Assembly (NCBI GenBank): GCA_023432465.1
Contig: JAEYUO010000002.1
Coordinates: 1-41,055, forward strand
From: Planctomycetota bacterium
GTDB lineage: Bacteria; Planctomycetota; Phycisphaerae; Phycisphaerales; UBA1924
Direction: 5' to 3'
DNA: 41,055 bases
Shown: positions 32,300-40,084 of the stretch, in pieces
How positions within the stretch are numbered: position 1 is the first letter of the stretch
Layout: the number at the start of each line of letters is the position of its first letter
Position numbers and translations under genes: made by a program
The notes under the pieces: model-generated
What the model was told of the DNA's origin: nothing
Databases searched by the model: none
The model's input: only the letters and a program-made list of their open reading frames with translations

Positions 32300-33136
32300 A
32301 TGAACACATCAGTGAAGCGGGCGGCGGTTGCGTTGGCGGGCACGCTCGCAGGCTTCTCGGTCTTGATTGGGTGCACACCCCAGCGAGATGGTCCCGAGGG
32401 CGTGACCATCGCAACGCCCGATGAGGCACCGCCAATGAACGTCAGGTCGGATGCGGCTGAGCCCGAAGTCCGCGCGGCCTCATCCTCCGATCCTGTCCGG
32501 GCTGCTGCGAACCTTGAGCTGCCCATGTCCACCGTTCGCCGTGTCGGGGGCGATCTGGACGCGATCGTCGAGCGGCGGGGCGAGAACTTCTCTTTCGGAC
32601 GGTGTGCGATCACAACTCCGCTCCCGGCGGGATATCCCGATCCCACACCGCCCGGAGCGATTGACCTGAAGCAGTATCCATCTGTCAGGCGTGCGGAGTA
32701 TCGCGGCGAGTCGAGCCCGGACCTGGGAATGAACATGGGCTTCTGGCCGCTGTTCAATCACATCAAGGACCGCGGCATCGCGATGACCTCGCCGGTCGAG
32801 ATGGACTATCGCGGCGGCGATGAGGACTCTGTCGGTCGGGCCTGGACGATGTCGTTCCTGTACAGGACCGATGACCTCGGGCCGACCGGCAAGGCCGGAC
32901 GCGTGCAGGTCGTGGATACCGAGCCGATGACGGTTCTGGCGATCGGAGGACAGGGCGGCTATTCGCGATCGCGCGTGCAGACCGGGCTGGAGCAACTGCG
33001 GCAATGGCTTGATGCCAACCCCGACTGGCGTGCGGCCGGGGAGCCGCGGGCGTTGTACTACAACGGCCCGGAAAAGGCCAACCGCGACAAGTGGTACGAG
33101 GTACAGATCCCCGTTCGGCGTGTGGAAGCGGACTGA
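32300..33136 (+). CDS. SOUL haem-binding family lipoprotein
   Basis: A 278-residue protein with a lipoprotein signal (VALAGTLAGFSVLIGC). After an Ala/Pro linker, a SOUL/HEBP-type domain covers about residues 120-275: the hallmark FWPLFNHIKDRGIAMTSPVEMDY, WTMSFLYRTDDLG, and VQVVDTEPMTVLAIGGQGGYSRSRV. Family members bind haem or other tetrapyrroles, some only weakly. No ribosome site is evident before the ATG at 32300; an in-frame ATG at 32282 is an alternative. Convergent with the dehydrogenase gene at 33162. Confidence 0.83.
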   Translation: MNTSVKRAAVALAGTLAGFSVLIGCTPQRDGPEGVTIATPDEAPPMNVRSDAAEPEVRAASSSDPVRAAANLELPMSTVRRVGGDLDAIVERRGENFSFGRCAITTPLPAGYPDPTPPGAIDLKQYPSVRRAEYRGESSPDLGMNMGFWPLFNHIKDRGIAMTSPVEMDYRGGDEDSVGRAWTMSFLYRTDDLGPTGKAGRVQVVDTEPMTVLAIGGQGGYSRSRVQTGLEQLRQWLDANPDWRAAGEPRALYYNGPEKANRDKWYEVQIPVRRVEAD

Positions 33137-33161
33137 GCCTGGTGCGCCCGCATCACGCAGG

Positions 33162-34130
33162 TCAGTTGACCTGATTCTCAAACTTGCCCGAGTTGCGGTA
33201 CACCTTCACAATCCGCACGACCTCCTCGGCGACGGCGAACTGCGCCTGATCGGTCGATGCGCCGCAGTGGTGTGTCCCGAAGACTCCGGGAAGCGCGACT
33301 GTGGGCGACTGCCAGGTGGTCTTGGCCTCGGCGGGTTCGTTCTCAAAGACATCCAGCCCGGCCCGGATGCCCTTGATCTGCACGGCCTCGCGCAGCGCGG
33401 CTTCATCGACCACGCTGCCGCGGGACGTGTTGATGAAGTAGGCCCCCGGCTTCATCGCGGCGAAGAACCCGGCATCGCACATCTTCTCTGACTCGGCGTT
33501 CGCCGCGACGTGCAGGCTGACCGCATCGCACTCCGGCAGCATTCTCAGGAGATCCTCACGCGTGTGGCCGCCATGCCCGACACCCAAGTCCTGGGCGCGA
33601 AGCGGGTTCATGTTCAGCGAGTGTGCGATGCAGGTCATGTCGAACGCCTTGGCCCGGCGGATGACCTCTCGGCCGATGCCGCCGACACCGATCACGCCCA
33701 GCGTCATTCCCTTGAGGCCGCGGGCCTTGGAATAGGCGCCCTTGTTCCACTGGCCGGCGCGAAGTTCGGCGACCTGATCTGGGATGCGACGGTCGCAGCA
33801 GACCAAGAGGCCCATGACCAGTTCGGCCACCGCCACGGCGTTCATGCCCGGGCAGTTGCACACTGCGATGCCCTTTGCCTTGGCCGCGGTGCAGTCGATG
33901 TTGTCATACCCCGCGCCCGCTCGGATGATGAGCTTCAGCGACCTGGCCGCGGCGATTGCCGGGGCCTGCACCTTCTTGGAGCGGACAACCAGCACCTCCG
34001 GATCGAGCGTACCGATCAGTCCTGCGAGGTCCGCGGCGGTCACCTCCGGATTCGATGTGATCTCGCACCCCAGGCCCTTGAGCCCGTCGATGCCCTGCTT
34101 CTCAAACTTGTCGGCGATGAGTGTGCGCAT
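33162..34130 (-). CDS. D-isomer 2-hydroxyacid dehydrogenase (phosphoglycerate dehydrogenase-like)
   Basis: A 322-residue NAD-dependent dehydrogenase. The NAD loop is GVIGVGGIGREV; catalytic Arg lies in NTSRGSVVDE, Glu in DVFENEPAE and His in THHCGAST, the last resembling the PHIGAST of SerA. No ACT domain follows, so it is the short form. It could oxidise 3-phosphoglycerate for serine synthesis or act on another 2-hydroxyacid. I chose MRTLIADKF as start; TACACT lies six bases upstream, suggesting a leaderless message. Confidence 0.85.
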   Translation of the reverse strand: MRTLIADKFEKQGIDGLKGLGCEITSNPEVTAADLAGLIGTLDPEVLVVRSKKVQAPAIAAARSLKLIIRAGAGYDNIDCTAAKAKGIAVCNCPGMNAVAVAELVMGLLVCCDRRIPDQVAELRAGQWNKGAYSKARGLKGMTLGVIGVGGIGREVIRRAKAFDMTCIAHSLNMNPLRAQDLGVGHGGHTREDLLRMLPECDAVSLHVAANAESEKMCDAGFFAAMKPGAYFINTSRGSVVDEAALREAVQIKGIRAGLDVFENEPAEAKTTWQSPTVALPGVFGTHHCGASTDQAQFAVAEEVVRIVKVYRNSGKFENQVN

Positions 34131-34136
34131 GAGCAG

Positions 34137-34142
34137 AGTGTA
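34137..34142 (-). promoter_or_regulatory. Putative -10 element of the dehydrogenase gene (leaderless)
   Basis: On the minus strand TACACT-CTGCTC-ATG: the hexamer ends six bases before the start codon at 34130. No ribosome binding site. Identical hexamer and near-identical spacing to prfB. Confidence 0.45.
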
Positions 34143-34197
34143 TCGCGATGACCCCCACGCCCGCCTCTCCGTGCCCGAGACATCTGCGACCGACCTG

Positions 34198-35250
34198 TTA
34201 TGGAAAGCCGATCCTCGAGATGACCGGCCGGTGGTCCGAGCCGATGTCGCCACCCACGCGGCACCATTCCACGGTCATCCCCTCGGTCACCAGAATCTGA
34301 TCGAGCCGAAATCCCGCGAGCGACCACAGTCCGCCGCTCGCCGGCCACGTCAGCCCGCGGCCGCTTCCGGCGAGCACGTGCGCATCCCTGAGCCCCGCCG
34401 AGCGAAGCCACCCCGCGGGCATCGAGGCGGGTGTGTGGTTGAAATCCCCCGCGAGGATCAACGGCCGACGCTCGACCCGGGCATATGCAGCCAGGCCGCG
34501 GCACAGGCGGCGCTGTTCCGACAGGTAACTTGGTGAAACCGGCGGAAGCGTGTGCACGCCCTGCACGACAGCTTCGCGATCTCCGGCCCGCACCACCACG
34601 CGGATCTGCGGCTCGGACGGTTGAATCGCCGATGCGCCCCGCGGCAGCGCGGGGAAGCTCTCGGCCGGCTCCACCAACTCGAGCCTGGAGAACACCGCCA
34701 TCCCGAATGCGTCATCGCGAGGAGCGAGGCAGGAGTGGGGGAATCGCTCCCTGAGTGCGGAGACGATGCGACGGTCGAACGCAGGCGAATACTCCTGAAT
34801 CACCACGACATCCGGCGCGTGCCGATCGATCTCCGTCAGCAGGTCCGCATCGCGCACCCGCCCGTACATCACGTTGACAGTCATCACCGTCAGCGACGGC
34901 GCATCCCCGACTGGCAAGTCGGCCCCGCCCCTTCCCACTCCCAGCAGCGGCAGAATGCACAAGGCCCCAAGCCCGGCGAGCACCGCGGCGGGCCGCCAGG
35001 CACGCGCGGCGGCAACGGGCAGAAAGAGGAGCAGGAGCATCATCCCGCTGTGCGGCGTGAACGTCCGGATCGCGAAGGAGAGCCAGTTGACCGCGCTGAC
35101 GGCCGGACCGTCATCACCGAGATCCGGGAGCAGCCAGCCCAGCGAGAGCGCTGCCGCGGCCGCGGCGACGGTCAGCCACGCCAAAGTCCGACGCCGCCGA
35201 CGAAATCCGGGAGGTGCAGCGCGGGGGGGCTCTTCGTTGTGAGGCCTCAT
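34198..35250 (-). CDS. Endonuclease/exonuclease/phosphatase family membrane protein
   Basis: A 350-residue protein with two or three N-terminal transmembrane helices (about residues 24-40, 60-83, 87-105) and a C-terminal EEP domain. The EEP motifs are VMTVNV, DVVVIQEYSP (metal-binding Glu), LILAGDFNHTP (Asp/Asn) and IGSDHRPVI (catalytic His). YafD-like proteins have this arrangement; substrates may be nucleic acid or phosphodiester/phospholipid. The start at 35250 is preceded by TACGTT six bases upstream. It follows the M50 gene by 38 bases and precedes the dehydrogenase by 67. Confidence 0.85.
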   Translation of the reverse strand: MRPHNEEPPRAAPPGFRRRRRTLAWLTVAAAAAALSLGWLLPDLGDDGPAVSAVNWLSFAIRTFTPHSGMMLLLLFLPVAAARAWRPAAVLAGLGALCILPLLGVGRGGADLPVGDAPSLTVMTVNVMYGRVRDADLLTEIDRHAPDVVVIQEYSPAFDRRIVSALRERFPHSCLAPRDDAFGMAVFSRLELVEPAESFPALPRGASAIQPSEPQIRVVVRAGDREAVVQGVHTLPPVSPSYLSEQRRLCRGLAAYARVERRPLILAGDFNHTPASMPAGWLRSAGLRDAHVLAGSGRGLTWPASGGLWSLAGFRLDQILVTEGMTVEWCRVGGDIGSDHRPVISRIGFP

Positions 35251-35256
35251 TGCCTG

Positions 35257-35262
35257 AACGTA
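35257..35262 (-). promoter_or_regulatory. Putative -10 element of the EEP gene (leaderless)
   Basis: TACGTT ends six bases before the ATG at 35250 on the minus strand, without a Shine-Dalgarno sequence. Weak match to the consensus on its own; it is listed because the spacing recurs. Confidence 0.3.
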
Positions 35263-35288
35263 CGGGCCCGCGGAGACGCGGTTCGCAT

Positions 35289-35993
35289 TCACGGCACGAT
35301 CTGGCCACGCGCGAGGATGTTCGCGGTCCACTTGATGGACTCTCGGGCGCCCCCAAAGCCCCAATCGAAGATGCGCGGCCCGACGAAGTACCATGCCACC
35401 AGCATTCCGATCATCATGACCATCATGCCCTGCGGACCGTAGATGAACTCACGGTACCCGCGCACGTACGTCGCGATGATCCGGGAGCCGTCCAGCGGAG
35501 GAATCGGCAGCAGGTTGAACATCGCCAGGACCAGGTTCAGCCCCGCCCCGATGACGAAGAATCGCTGCATGTCGATGTACAGCTTCGGGCTCGCAGCCAG
35601 CGACGGCCAGACATAGCCGCCCGCGATGGCAAGCCAGCACCCGCCAAGAACGATCGCCGTCGCGGCCAGGGCGAGGTTGATGAGCGGGCCTGCGGAGGCG
35701 ACCTTGGCCTCGGCGTGCCGTCCACGAAGCCTCGACGGGTTCACGGGCATCGCGCCCCACGCGATGCCGATGATCGCGAACACGAGCAGGCTCATGCCGC
35801 CCATGTGGACGATTGGGTTCCAGGTCATGTGCCCGGCCTCGATGGGCGTCCGATCACCGTTGGCGATCGCGCACCAGCCGTGGGCGAGTTCATGCAGCAC
35901 GATCGAGCCGATGACCCAGACGATCCAGGAGGTCAGCAGGAAGGGGCCGCCCATCGCGAGCGCATCGTTGACCCACCAAGAGGAGCCAGGCAT
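35289..35993 (-). CDS. M50-type (site-2 protease-like) membrane metalloprotease
   Basis: A 234-residue polytopic membrane protein. The zinc motif is H34-E-L-A-H38 in IVLHELAHGW, inside the first long helix, and the second conserved site FNLLPIPPLDGSRI supplies the third ligand Asp. ASAGPLINLALA is also typical. This is the compact, PDZ-less form of the M50B family that cleaves transmembrane substrates. The gene begins 19 bases after rplT, but TAGAAT six bases before the ATG suggests its own start of transcription. Confidence 0.87.
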   Translation of the reverse strand: MPGSSWWVNDALAMGGPFLLTSWIVWVIGSIVLHELAHGWCAIANGDRTPIEAGHMTWNPIVHMGGMSLLVFAIIGIAWGAMPVNPSRLRGRHAEAKVASAGPLINLALAATAIVLGGCWLAIAGGYVWPSLAASPKLYIDMQRFFVIGAGLNLVLAMFNLLPIPPLDGSRIIATYVRGYREFIYGPQGMMVMMIGMLVAWYFVGPRIFDWGFGGARESIKWTANILARGQIVP

Positions 35994-35999
35994 GTGGAG

Positions 36000-36005
36000 A
36001 TTCTA
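36000..36005 (-). promoter_or_regulatory. Putative -10 element of the M50 gene (leaderless)
   Basis: TAGAAT (one change from TATAAT) ends six bases before the ATG at 35993 on the minus strand, between the rplT stop and the gene. No ribosome site lies in the six bases. Confidence 0.45.
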
Positions 36006-36012
36006 TCGAAAC

Positions 36013-36387
36013 TCACGCCTTTGCGGGGGTCGCGCGGGCGTTCTTCACGGCCGAGGCGCAGATCTGATCGAAGACCTTCGGGTCCTCGATGGCGATCTGG
36101 CTGAGCATCTTGCGGTTGAGCAGGATGCCCGAGAGCTTCAGGCCATTGATGAACTGGCTGTACCGGCACTGACGCATCCGACACGCCGCGGTGATGCGGG
36201 TGATCCAGAGTCGGCGCATGTCGCGCTTCAGGCGGCGACGATCGCGGAAGGCGTAGACGCCGGCGCGGAAGACCGCGTACTCGGCGCGATACTTGGACTT
36301 GTGATTCGAACCGTAGTACCCGCGGGCGGCGCGGAGGACTCGCTTGCGGGACTGGGTACGGGCTGCGCCTTTGCGAACGCGTGGCAT
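36013..36387 (-). CDS. rplT: 50S ribosomal protein L20
   Basis: A 124-residue ribosomal protein that binds 23S rRNA early in 50S assembly. MPRVRKGAARTQSRKRVLRAARGYYGSNHKSKYRAEYAVFRAGVYAFRDRRRLKRDMRRLWITRI matches the family throughout, as does LLNRKMLSQIAIEDP near the end. GGAG lies eight bases before the ATG. Follows rpmI by 181 bases, a rather wide gap for this pair; L20 often represses its own operon in other bacteria. Confidence 0.97.
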   Translation of the reverse strand: MPRVRKGAARTQSRKRVLRAARGYYGSNHKSKYRAEYAVFRAGVYAFRDRRRLKRDMRRLWITRITAACRMRQCRYSQFINGLKLSGILLNRKMLSQIAIEDPKVFDQICASAVKNARATPAKA

Positions 36388-36568
36388 GGGAAGGCTCCGA
36401 GGTTGCGTCGCGTACGGGGCGGTTGGGGGTGGGGGGCAACCGGCTTTGTCCCGACGGACAGTTGGATGATGCGGTCGAGGGACGGAATGGGAGGCTCAAG
36501 GGGTGATCGGTTGAGCGGCATCGAGCGTGAGGGGTGTTCAGCCCCGTGCCCATCGCCACCTGGGCGGA

Positions 36569-36904
36569 TCACTTCTTCGAGGTTGCGGCCTTTGCTGCGG
36601 GCTTGATCGCGGCCTTGGCGGCCGAGGACTTCTCCGCCCGAGCCGCTGCACGCTCCTGCGGCGAGGGGCTCTTCTTGAGCGTGTGCCGGGCCTGATCGCG
36701 GCCGCGGAGGCGGCGGAACAGGAGCTTCTCGAGACGCTTGGCCTCGGGGTTGGACATCATCTTGTCGGTACGCAGACGACGCAGACGCTTGCTGCTCTTG
36801 TGAGAACGCAAGTGCTTGCCGAACGCACGGTTGTGACGGACAAGACCGGTTGCCGTGAGGCGGATGCGCTTCAGGCTGGCCTTGTGGCTCTTGTTCTTGG
36901 GCAT
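36569..36904 (-). CDS. rpmI: 50S ribosomal protein L35 with C-terminal extension
   Basis: The first ~62 residues (MPKNKSHKASLKRIRLTATG..., AFGKHLRSHKSSKRLRRLR, SNPEAKRLEKLL) are a full L35. The protein continues to 111 residues with a Lys/Arg/Ala-rich tail (ARAEKSSAAKAAIKPAAKAA), so it is about 1.7 times the usual length. GGAGG lies six bases before the ATG. The frame upstream of this ATG is not coding. infC, which usually precedes rpmI, is not here; nadK is upstream at 139 bases. Confidence 0.92.
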   Translation of the reverse strand: MPKNKSHKASLKRIRLTATGLVRHNRAFGKHLRSHKSSKRLRRLRTDKMMSNPEAKRLEKLLFRRLRGRDQARHTLKKSPSPQERAAARAEKSSAAKAAIKPAAKAATSKK

Positions 36905-37043
36905 CTGGCCCTCCAAACATCTACCGCTGCGGGACTTACGCCCTGGGCGAGACCTCCTCGCGCTGTGCGTGGACGGTCCGCCATCGGGGCCGAAGCGGGG
37001 CCGAGACGATAGGCCGCACTTTCCGCTGGGTCGAGTGAAGGCC

Positions 37044-37916
37044 TCAGCGACCCTTGGGTTGGGCGGCCCAGCGCATCTTGTTGAGCAGCGTTGCCCAGTA
37101 GGACCCAGCCGGATTCCGGACAAAGCGGGCGGCATCCCCGTTTCGGCGGATCCGGACCCGGTCGCCATCGGCCAGCGTCGATGCGTTCTGACCATCGAGC
37201 ACAAGGGTCGTGCCCTGTCCGCAGGGGTCGGTGTTCGCCCGCTCGACCGTGAGCTCGATCGTGGAATCCAGCGAAGCGACCACCGGCCGGAACGAGAGCG
37301 AATGGGCCGCGATGGGCGTGATCACCATGGCGGGCACATCCGGTGCGACGATCGGCCCGCCGGCCGAGACGTTGTACGCGGTGGAGCCGATGGGTGTCGA
37401 GATGATCAGGCCGTCGCCATCGATGCGCGGGCCGGGGTGGCCATCGACGCTGATCGAGAGGCTGATCATGCGGTAGGGAGGGCCTGCCGTGATGACCGCA
37501 TCGTTGAGCGCGAGCCCCGCGTGCTTGGTCGCGCCGCTGCGTGGAGCGACTTCCACGGTGAGCATCGGCCTGTCCTGAATCGTGAGCGGAGCATCGCCGA
37601 ACAGCCCTGTCGCCTGGTGCGACAGGGCATCCAGATCGAACTCGGCCATGTAGCCGACTTTGCCGAGATTCACGCCCAGCAGGGGGAGCCCGCTGCCGAC
37701 GAATCGCCGCGACTGGCTGAGCAAAGTTCCGTCGCCGCCGAGGACGATGGCGAGCTCGACACCCTTGAGGAGTGACGGATCAACCGGGGTGGAATCGGCG
37801 GGGAGTTCTGCCGCGACCTTTCCACCGGAGGTGACGACCAGCCGCCGGACCTGCGCCGCGGCGGCGATGGCCTCGGGCTTGGCGGTGTTCACGATGAGCA
37901 GGACGGTCCTGGGCAT
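37044..37916 (-). CDS. nadK: NAD kinase
   Basis: A 290-residue enzyme that phosphorylates NAD to NADP using ATP or polyphosphate. The GGDGT motif is at residues 60-64 in LAIVLGGDGTLLSQSR, followed by GVNLGKVGYMAEF (the usual NxGxxGF site with Tyr), LNDAVIT, and DGDGLIISTPIGSTAYNVSAGGPI. The gene starts five bases after the dxs stop, so it is co-transcribed; DXP/MEP synthesis needs NADPH downstream, which may explain the pairing. Confidence 0.95.
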   Translation of the reverse strand: MPRTVLLIVNTAKPEAIAAAAQVRRLVVTSGGKVAAELPADSTPVDPSLLKGVELAIVLGGDGTLLSQSRRFVGSGLPLLGVNLGKVGYMAEFDLDALSHQATGLFGDAPLTIQDRPMLTVEVAPRSGATKHAGLALNDAVITAGPPYRMISLSISVDGHPGPRIDGDGLIISTPIGSTAYNVSAGGPIVAPDVPAMVITPIAAHSLSFRPVVASLDSTIELTVERANTDPCGQGTTLVLDGQNASTLADGDRVRIRRNGDAARFVRNPAGSYWATLLNKMRWAAQPKGR

Positions 37917-37921
37917 GGCCT

Positions 37922-39943
37922 TCAGGTGGTCACGGGCGTGCGTTCGCCCGAGCGAACGGCGACCGCGTTGGTCGGCGTGGTGTCGGCAGAGCGAAGCTCC
38001 GCGGCCCGACGGATCGCGGAGGTGATACCTGCCTGATCGATACCCGCTTCGGCCAGTTGCTTGGACCGGGAGTCCTGAATGATCCAGTGATCGGGGATGC
38101 CCAGTCGGATCGTTCGTGAGGCGTCGACGCCGAGCTGCTGCGCGGCCTCGAGCACGGCCGCGCCGAAGCCGCCGACAACGCTGTGATCCTCGACCGTGAC
38201 GACGGGGATGCCCGCGGCAAAGAGCGCGCGGATCAGTTCGCTGTCAACAGGCTTGGCGAAACGCGCGTCGTAGACCGCCACTTTGTACTCGCCGGCGAGC
38301 GCATCGGCCGCCTTCACCGCGTCGATCGCCGGAGTGCCGAAGGCGAGCACCGCGACATCGGGCATGCCGCCGCGCTGCACATCCAGGTCGGGGGTCAGGC
38401 AGCGGGCCTTGCCAAGCTCGAACGCGGGGCAGTCGCCGAGCCGATCCGTGATCAGCGGGGAGACGTTGTCGCGCGGGTATCGCACGCTCGACAGGCCATC
38501 CTCGTAGTTGCGCATGAACTCGATCGCCGCGAGCATGCTGGGCTCATCGATCGCCGCGGTAATCGCGGCGCTGGGGAGCGTGCGGAGCAGGGCGGTATCG
38601 CAGAAGCCGTGGTGCACCGCGCCATCGCCGCCGACGAGGCCCGCACGGTCGAGGCAGAGCCTCACCGGCAGACCCTGGAGGCTGGACTCCTGGAAGCACT
38701 GGTCAAACGCACGCTGCAGGAAGGTGGAGTACACCGCGAAGAACGGCTTCCAGCCGGTCTTGGCCATGCCCGCCATCATGTCCAGCGCGTGGGACTCGCA
38801 GATACCCGTGTCGAAGGCGCGGTCGGGGAACAGCGGGAGCACCTTGGAGATGCCGGTGCCGTCGGGCATCGCGGCCGTCGCCGCGACGACCTTGGGGTCG
38901 CGCGTCATCAGGTCCACCATCGCCTCGCCGAATGCGCCGGTGAACGAGCGGCCATCTTTCTTCATCTCGACGCGGCAGCCCTCGCGGACGAACGGCGAGG
39001 GCGAGTGGAACGCGCTCGAGTCGCTCTCGGCAAAGTCGTATCCCTTGCCCTTGACGGTCTTGACGTGCAGCACCATCGGCCGGTCGAAGTCGCGTGCCTC
39101 CGTGAGGAACTCGATCAACGTCGGCAGGTCGTGCCCGTCAATCGGGCCGACGGTGACCAGACCGAAGTGCTCGAACCAGCCGCCGGTGGGGCCGCCCGCG
39201 GCGTGGTGGCTGTCGGCGATCATCGCCTTGGTCGCCTCGCCCATGCGGTGGTACGCATCGCGGACCAGTTCGCCGCCGGGGACATGCTTGAGGATCTCGC
39301 GGGCCTGCTTCTTGAACTCGCTGTAGGTGTGCGAGAGGCGGACGCGGTCGAAGTACTGCGCCACCGCGCCCTGCGGCTTGGAGATCGACATCCCGTTGTC
39401 GTTGAGAATCACGAGGAACTGCCGGCGCAGCGTGCCCGCGCCGTTGAGCCCCTCCATCGCCACGCCGTTGACGATCGAGGCATCGCCGATGATCGTGACG
39501 ACGCGGCGGCCCTTGTCGTTGATCTCCGGCTCAAATCCCTCTTTGTTCAGCGAGTCGCCGCGGGCCATGCCCACCGCTGTGGAGATGCCCGTGCCCGCAT
39601 GTCCGACGCGGAACAGGTCGTACTCAGATTCCGCGGGCTCCGGGAAGCCGGACATGCCCTTGCTCGTCCGCAGATCCGCCAGCAGCGGCAGACGGCCGGT
39701 CAGCAGCTTGTGCGGATAGCACTGGTGTCCGACATCAAACAGGAGCCGGTCCCAGGCGAAGTCGAACACGTAGTGCATCGCGATGGTCAGTTCGACCACA
39801 CCGAGGTTCGGCGCGAGGTGGCCGCCGGACCTGGAAATCTGATCGCAGATGGCCTTCCGGATGTCCGCCGCGACCTCCGGGAGGCGATCGATCGGGAGTT
39901 TGCGGAGGTCGGCGGGGGACTTGATCGTCTCAAGGAGCGTCAT
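37922..39943 (-). CDS. dxs: 1-deoxy-D-xylulose-5-phosphate synthase
   Basis: A 673-residue thiamine-diphosphate enzyme making DXP from pyruvate and glyceraldehyde 3-phosphate, the first step of the MEP isoprenoid pathway. SGGHLAPNLGVVELTIAMHYVF carries the catalytic His (H42), DVGHQCYPHKLLTGR follows, and the TPP/Mg motif is GDASIVNGVAMEG...NDN (about 153-183). The middle domain has DTGICESHALDMMAGMA with the conserved Glu, and the end VVTVEDHSVVGGFGAAVLE is standard. AGGA lies seven bases before the ATG. Confidence 0.96.
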   Translation of the reverse strand: MTLLETIKSPADLRKLPIDRLPEVAADIRKAICDQISRSGGHLAPNLGVVELTIAMHYVFDFAWDRLLFDVGHQCYPHKLLTGRLPLLADLRTSKGMSGFPEPAESEYDLFRVGHAGTGISTAVGMARGDSLNKEGFEPEINDKGRRVVTIIGDASIVNGVAMEGLNGAGTLRRQFLVILNDNGMSISKPQGAVAQYFDRVRLSHTYSEFKKQAREILKHVPGGELVRDAYHRMGEATKAMIADSHHAAGGPTGGWFEHFGLVTVGPIDGHDLPTLIEFLTEARDFDRPMVLHVKTVKGKGYDFAESDSSAFHSPSPFVREGCRVEMKKDGRSFTGAFGEAMVDLMTRDPKVVAATAAMPDGTGISKVLPLFPDRAFDTGICESHALDMMAGMAKTGWKPFFAVYSTFLQRAFDQCFQESSLQGLPVRLCLDRAGLVGGDGAVHHGFCDTALLRTLPSAAITAAIDEPSMLAAIEFMRNYEDGLSSVRYPRDNVSPLITDRLGDCPAFELGKARCLTPDLDVQRGGMPDVAVLAFGTPAIDAVKAADALAGEYKVAVYDARFAKPVDSELIRALFAAGIPVVTVEDHSVVGGFGAAVLEAAQQLGVDASRTIRLGIPDHWIIQDSRSKQLAEAGIDQAGITSAIRRAAELRSADTTPTNAVAVRSGERTPVTT

Positions 39944-40084
39944 GCACGAGTCCTGTAACGAAGCGGAAGGAGTCTGGAAGTCCGGGAACGGCTCTGGCGG
40001 CCACCCTCTTCAAGGTTCGAATGGTACACCGTCTGCGATTCGAGTGTTCGGAAGAGCGGGACCGGGATCGTCGGGCGTTCGGGC

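Noticed and set aside
38183..39958. 591-codon frame on + antisense to dxs
   Set aside because: The minus strand encodes full-length DXS with all motifs; the + frame is a high-GC antisense shadow without recognisable domains.
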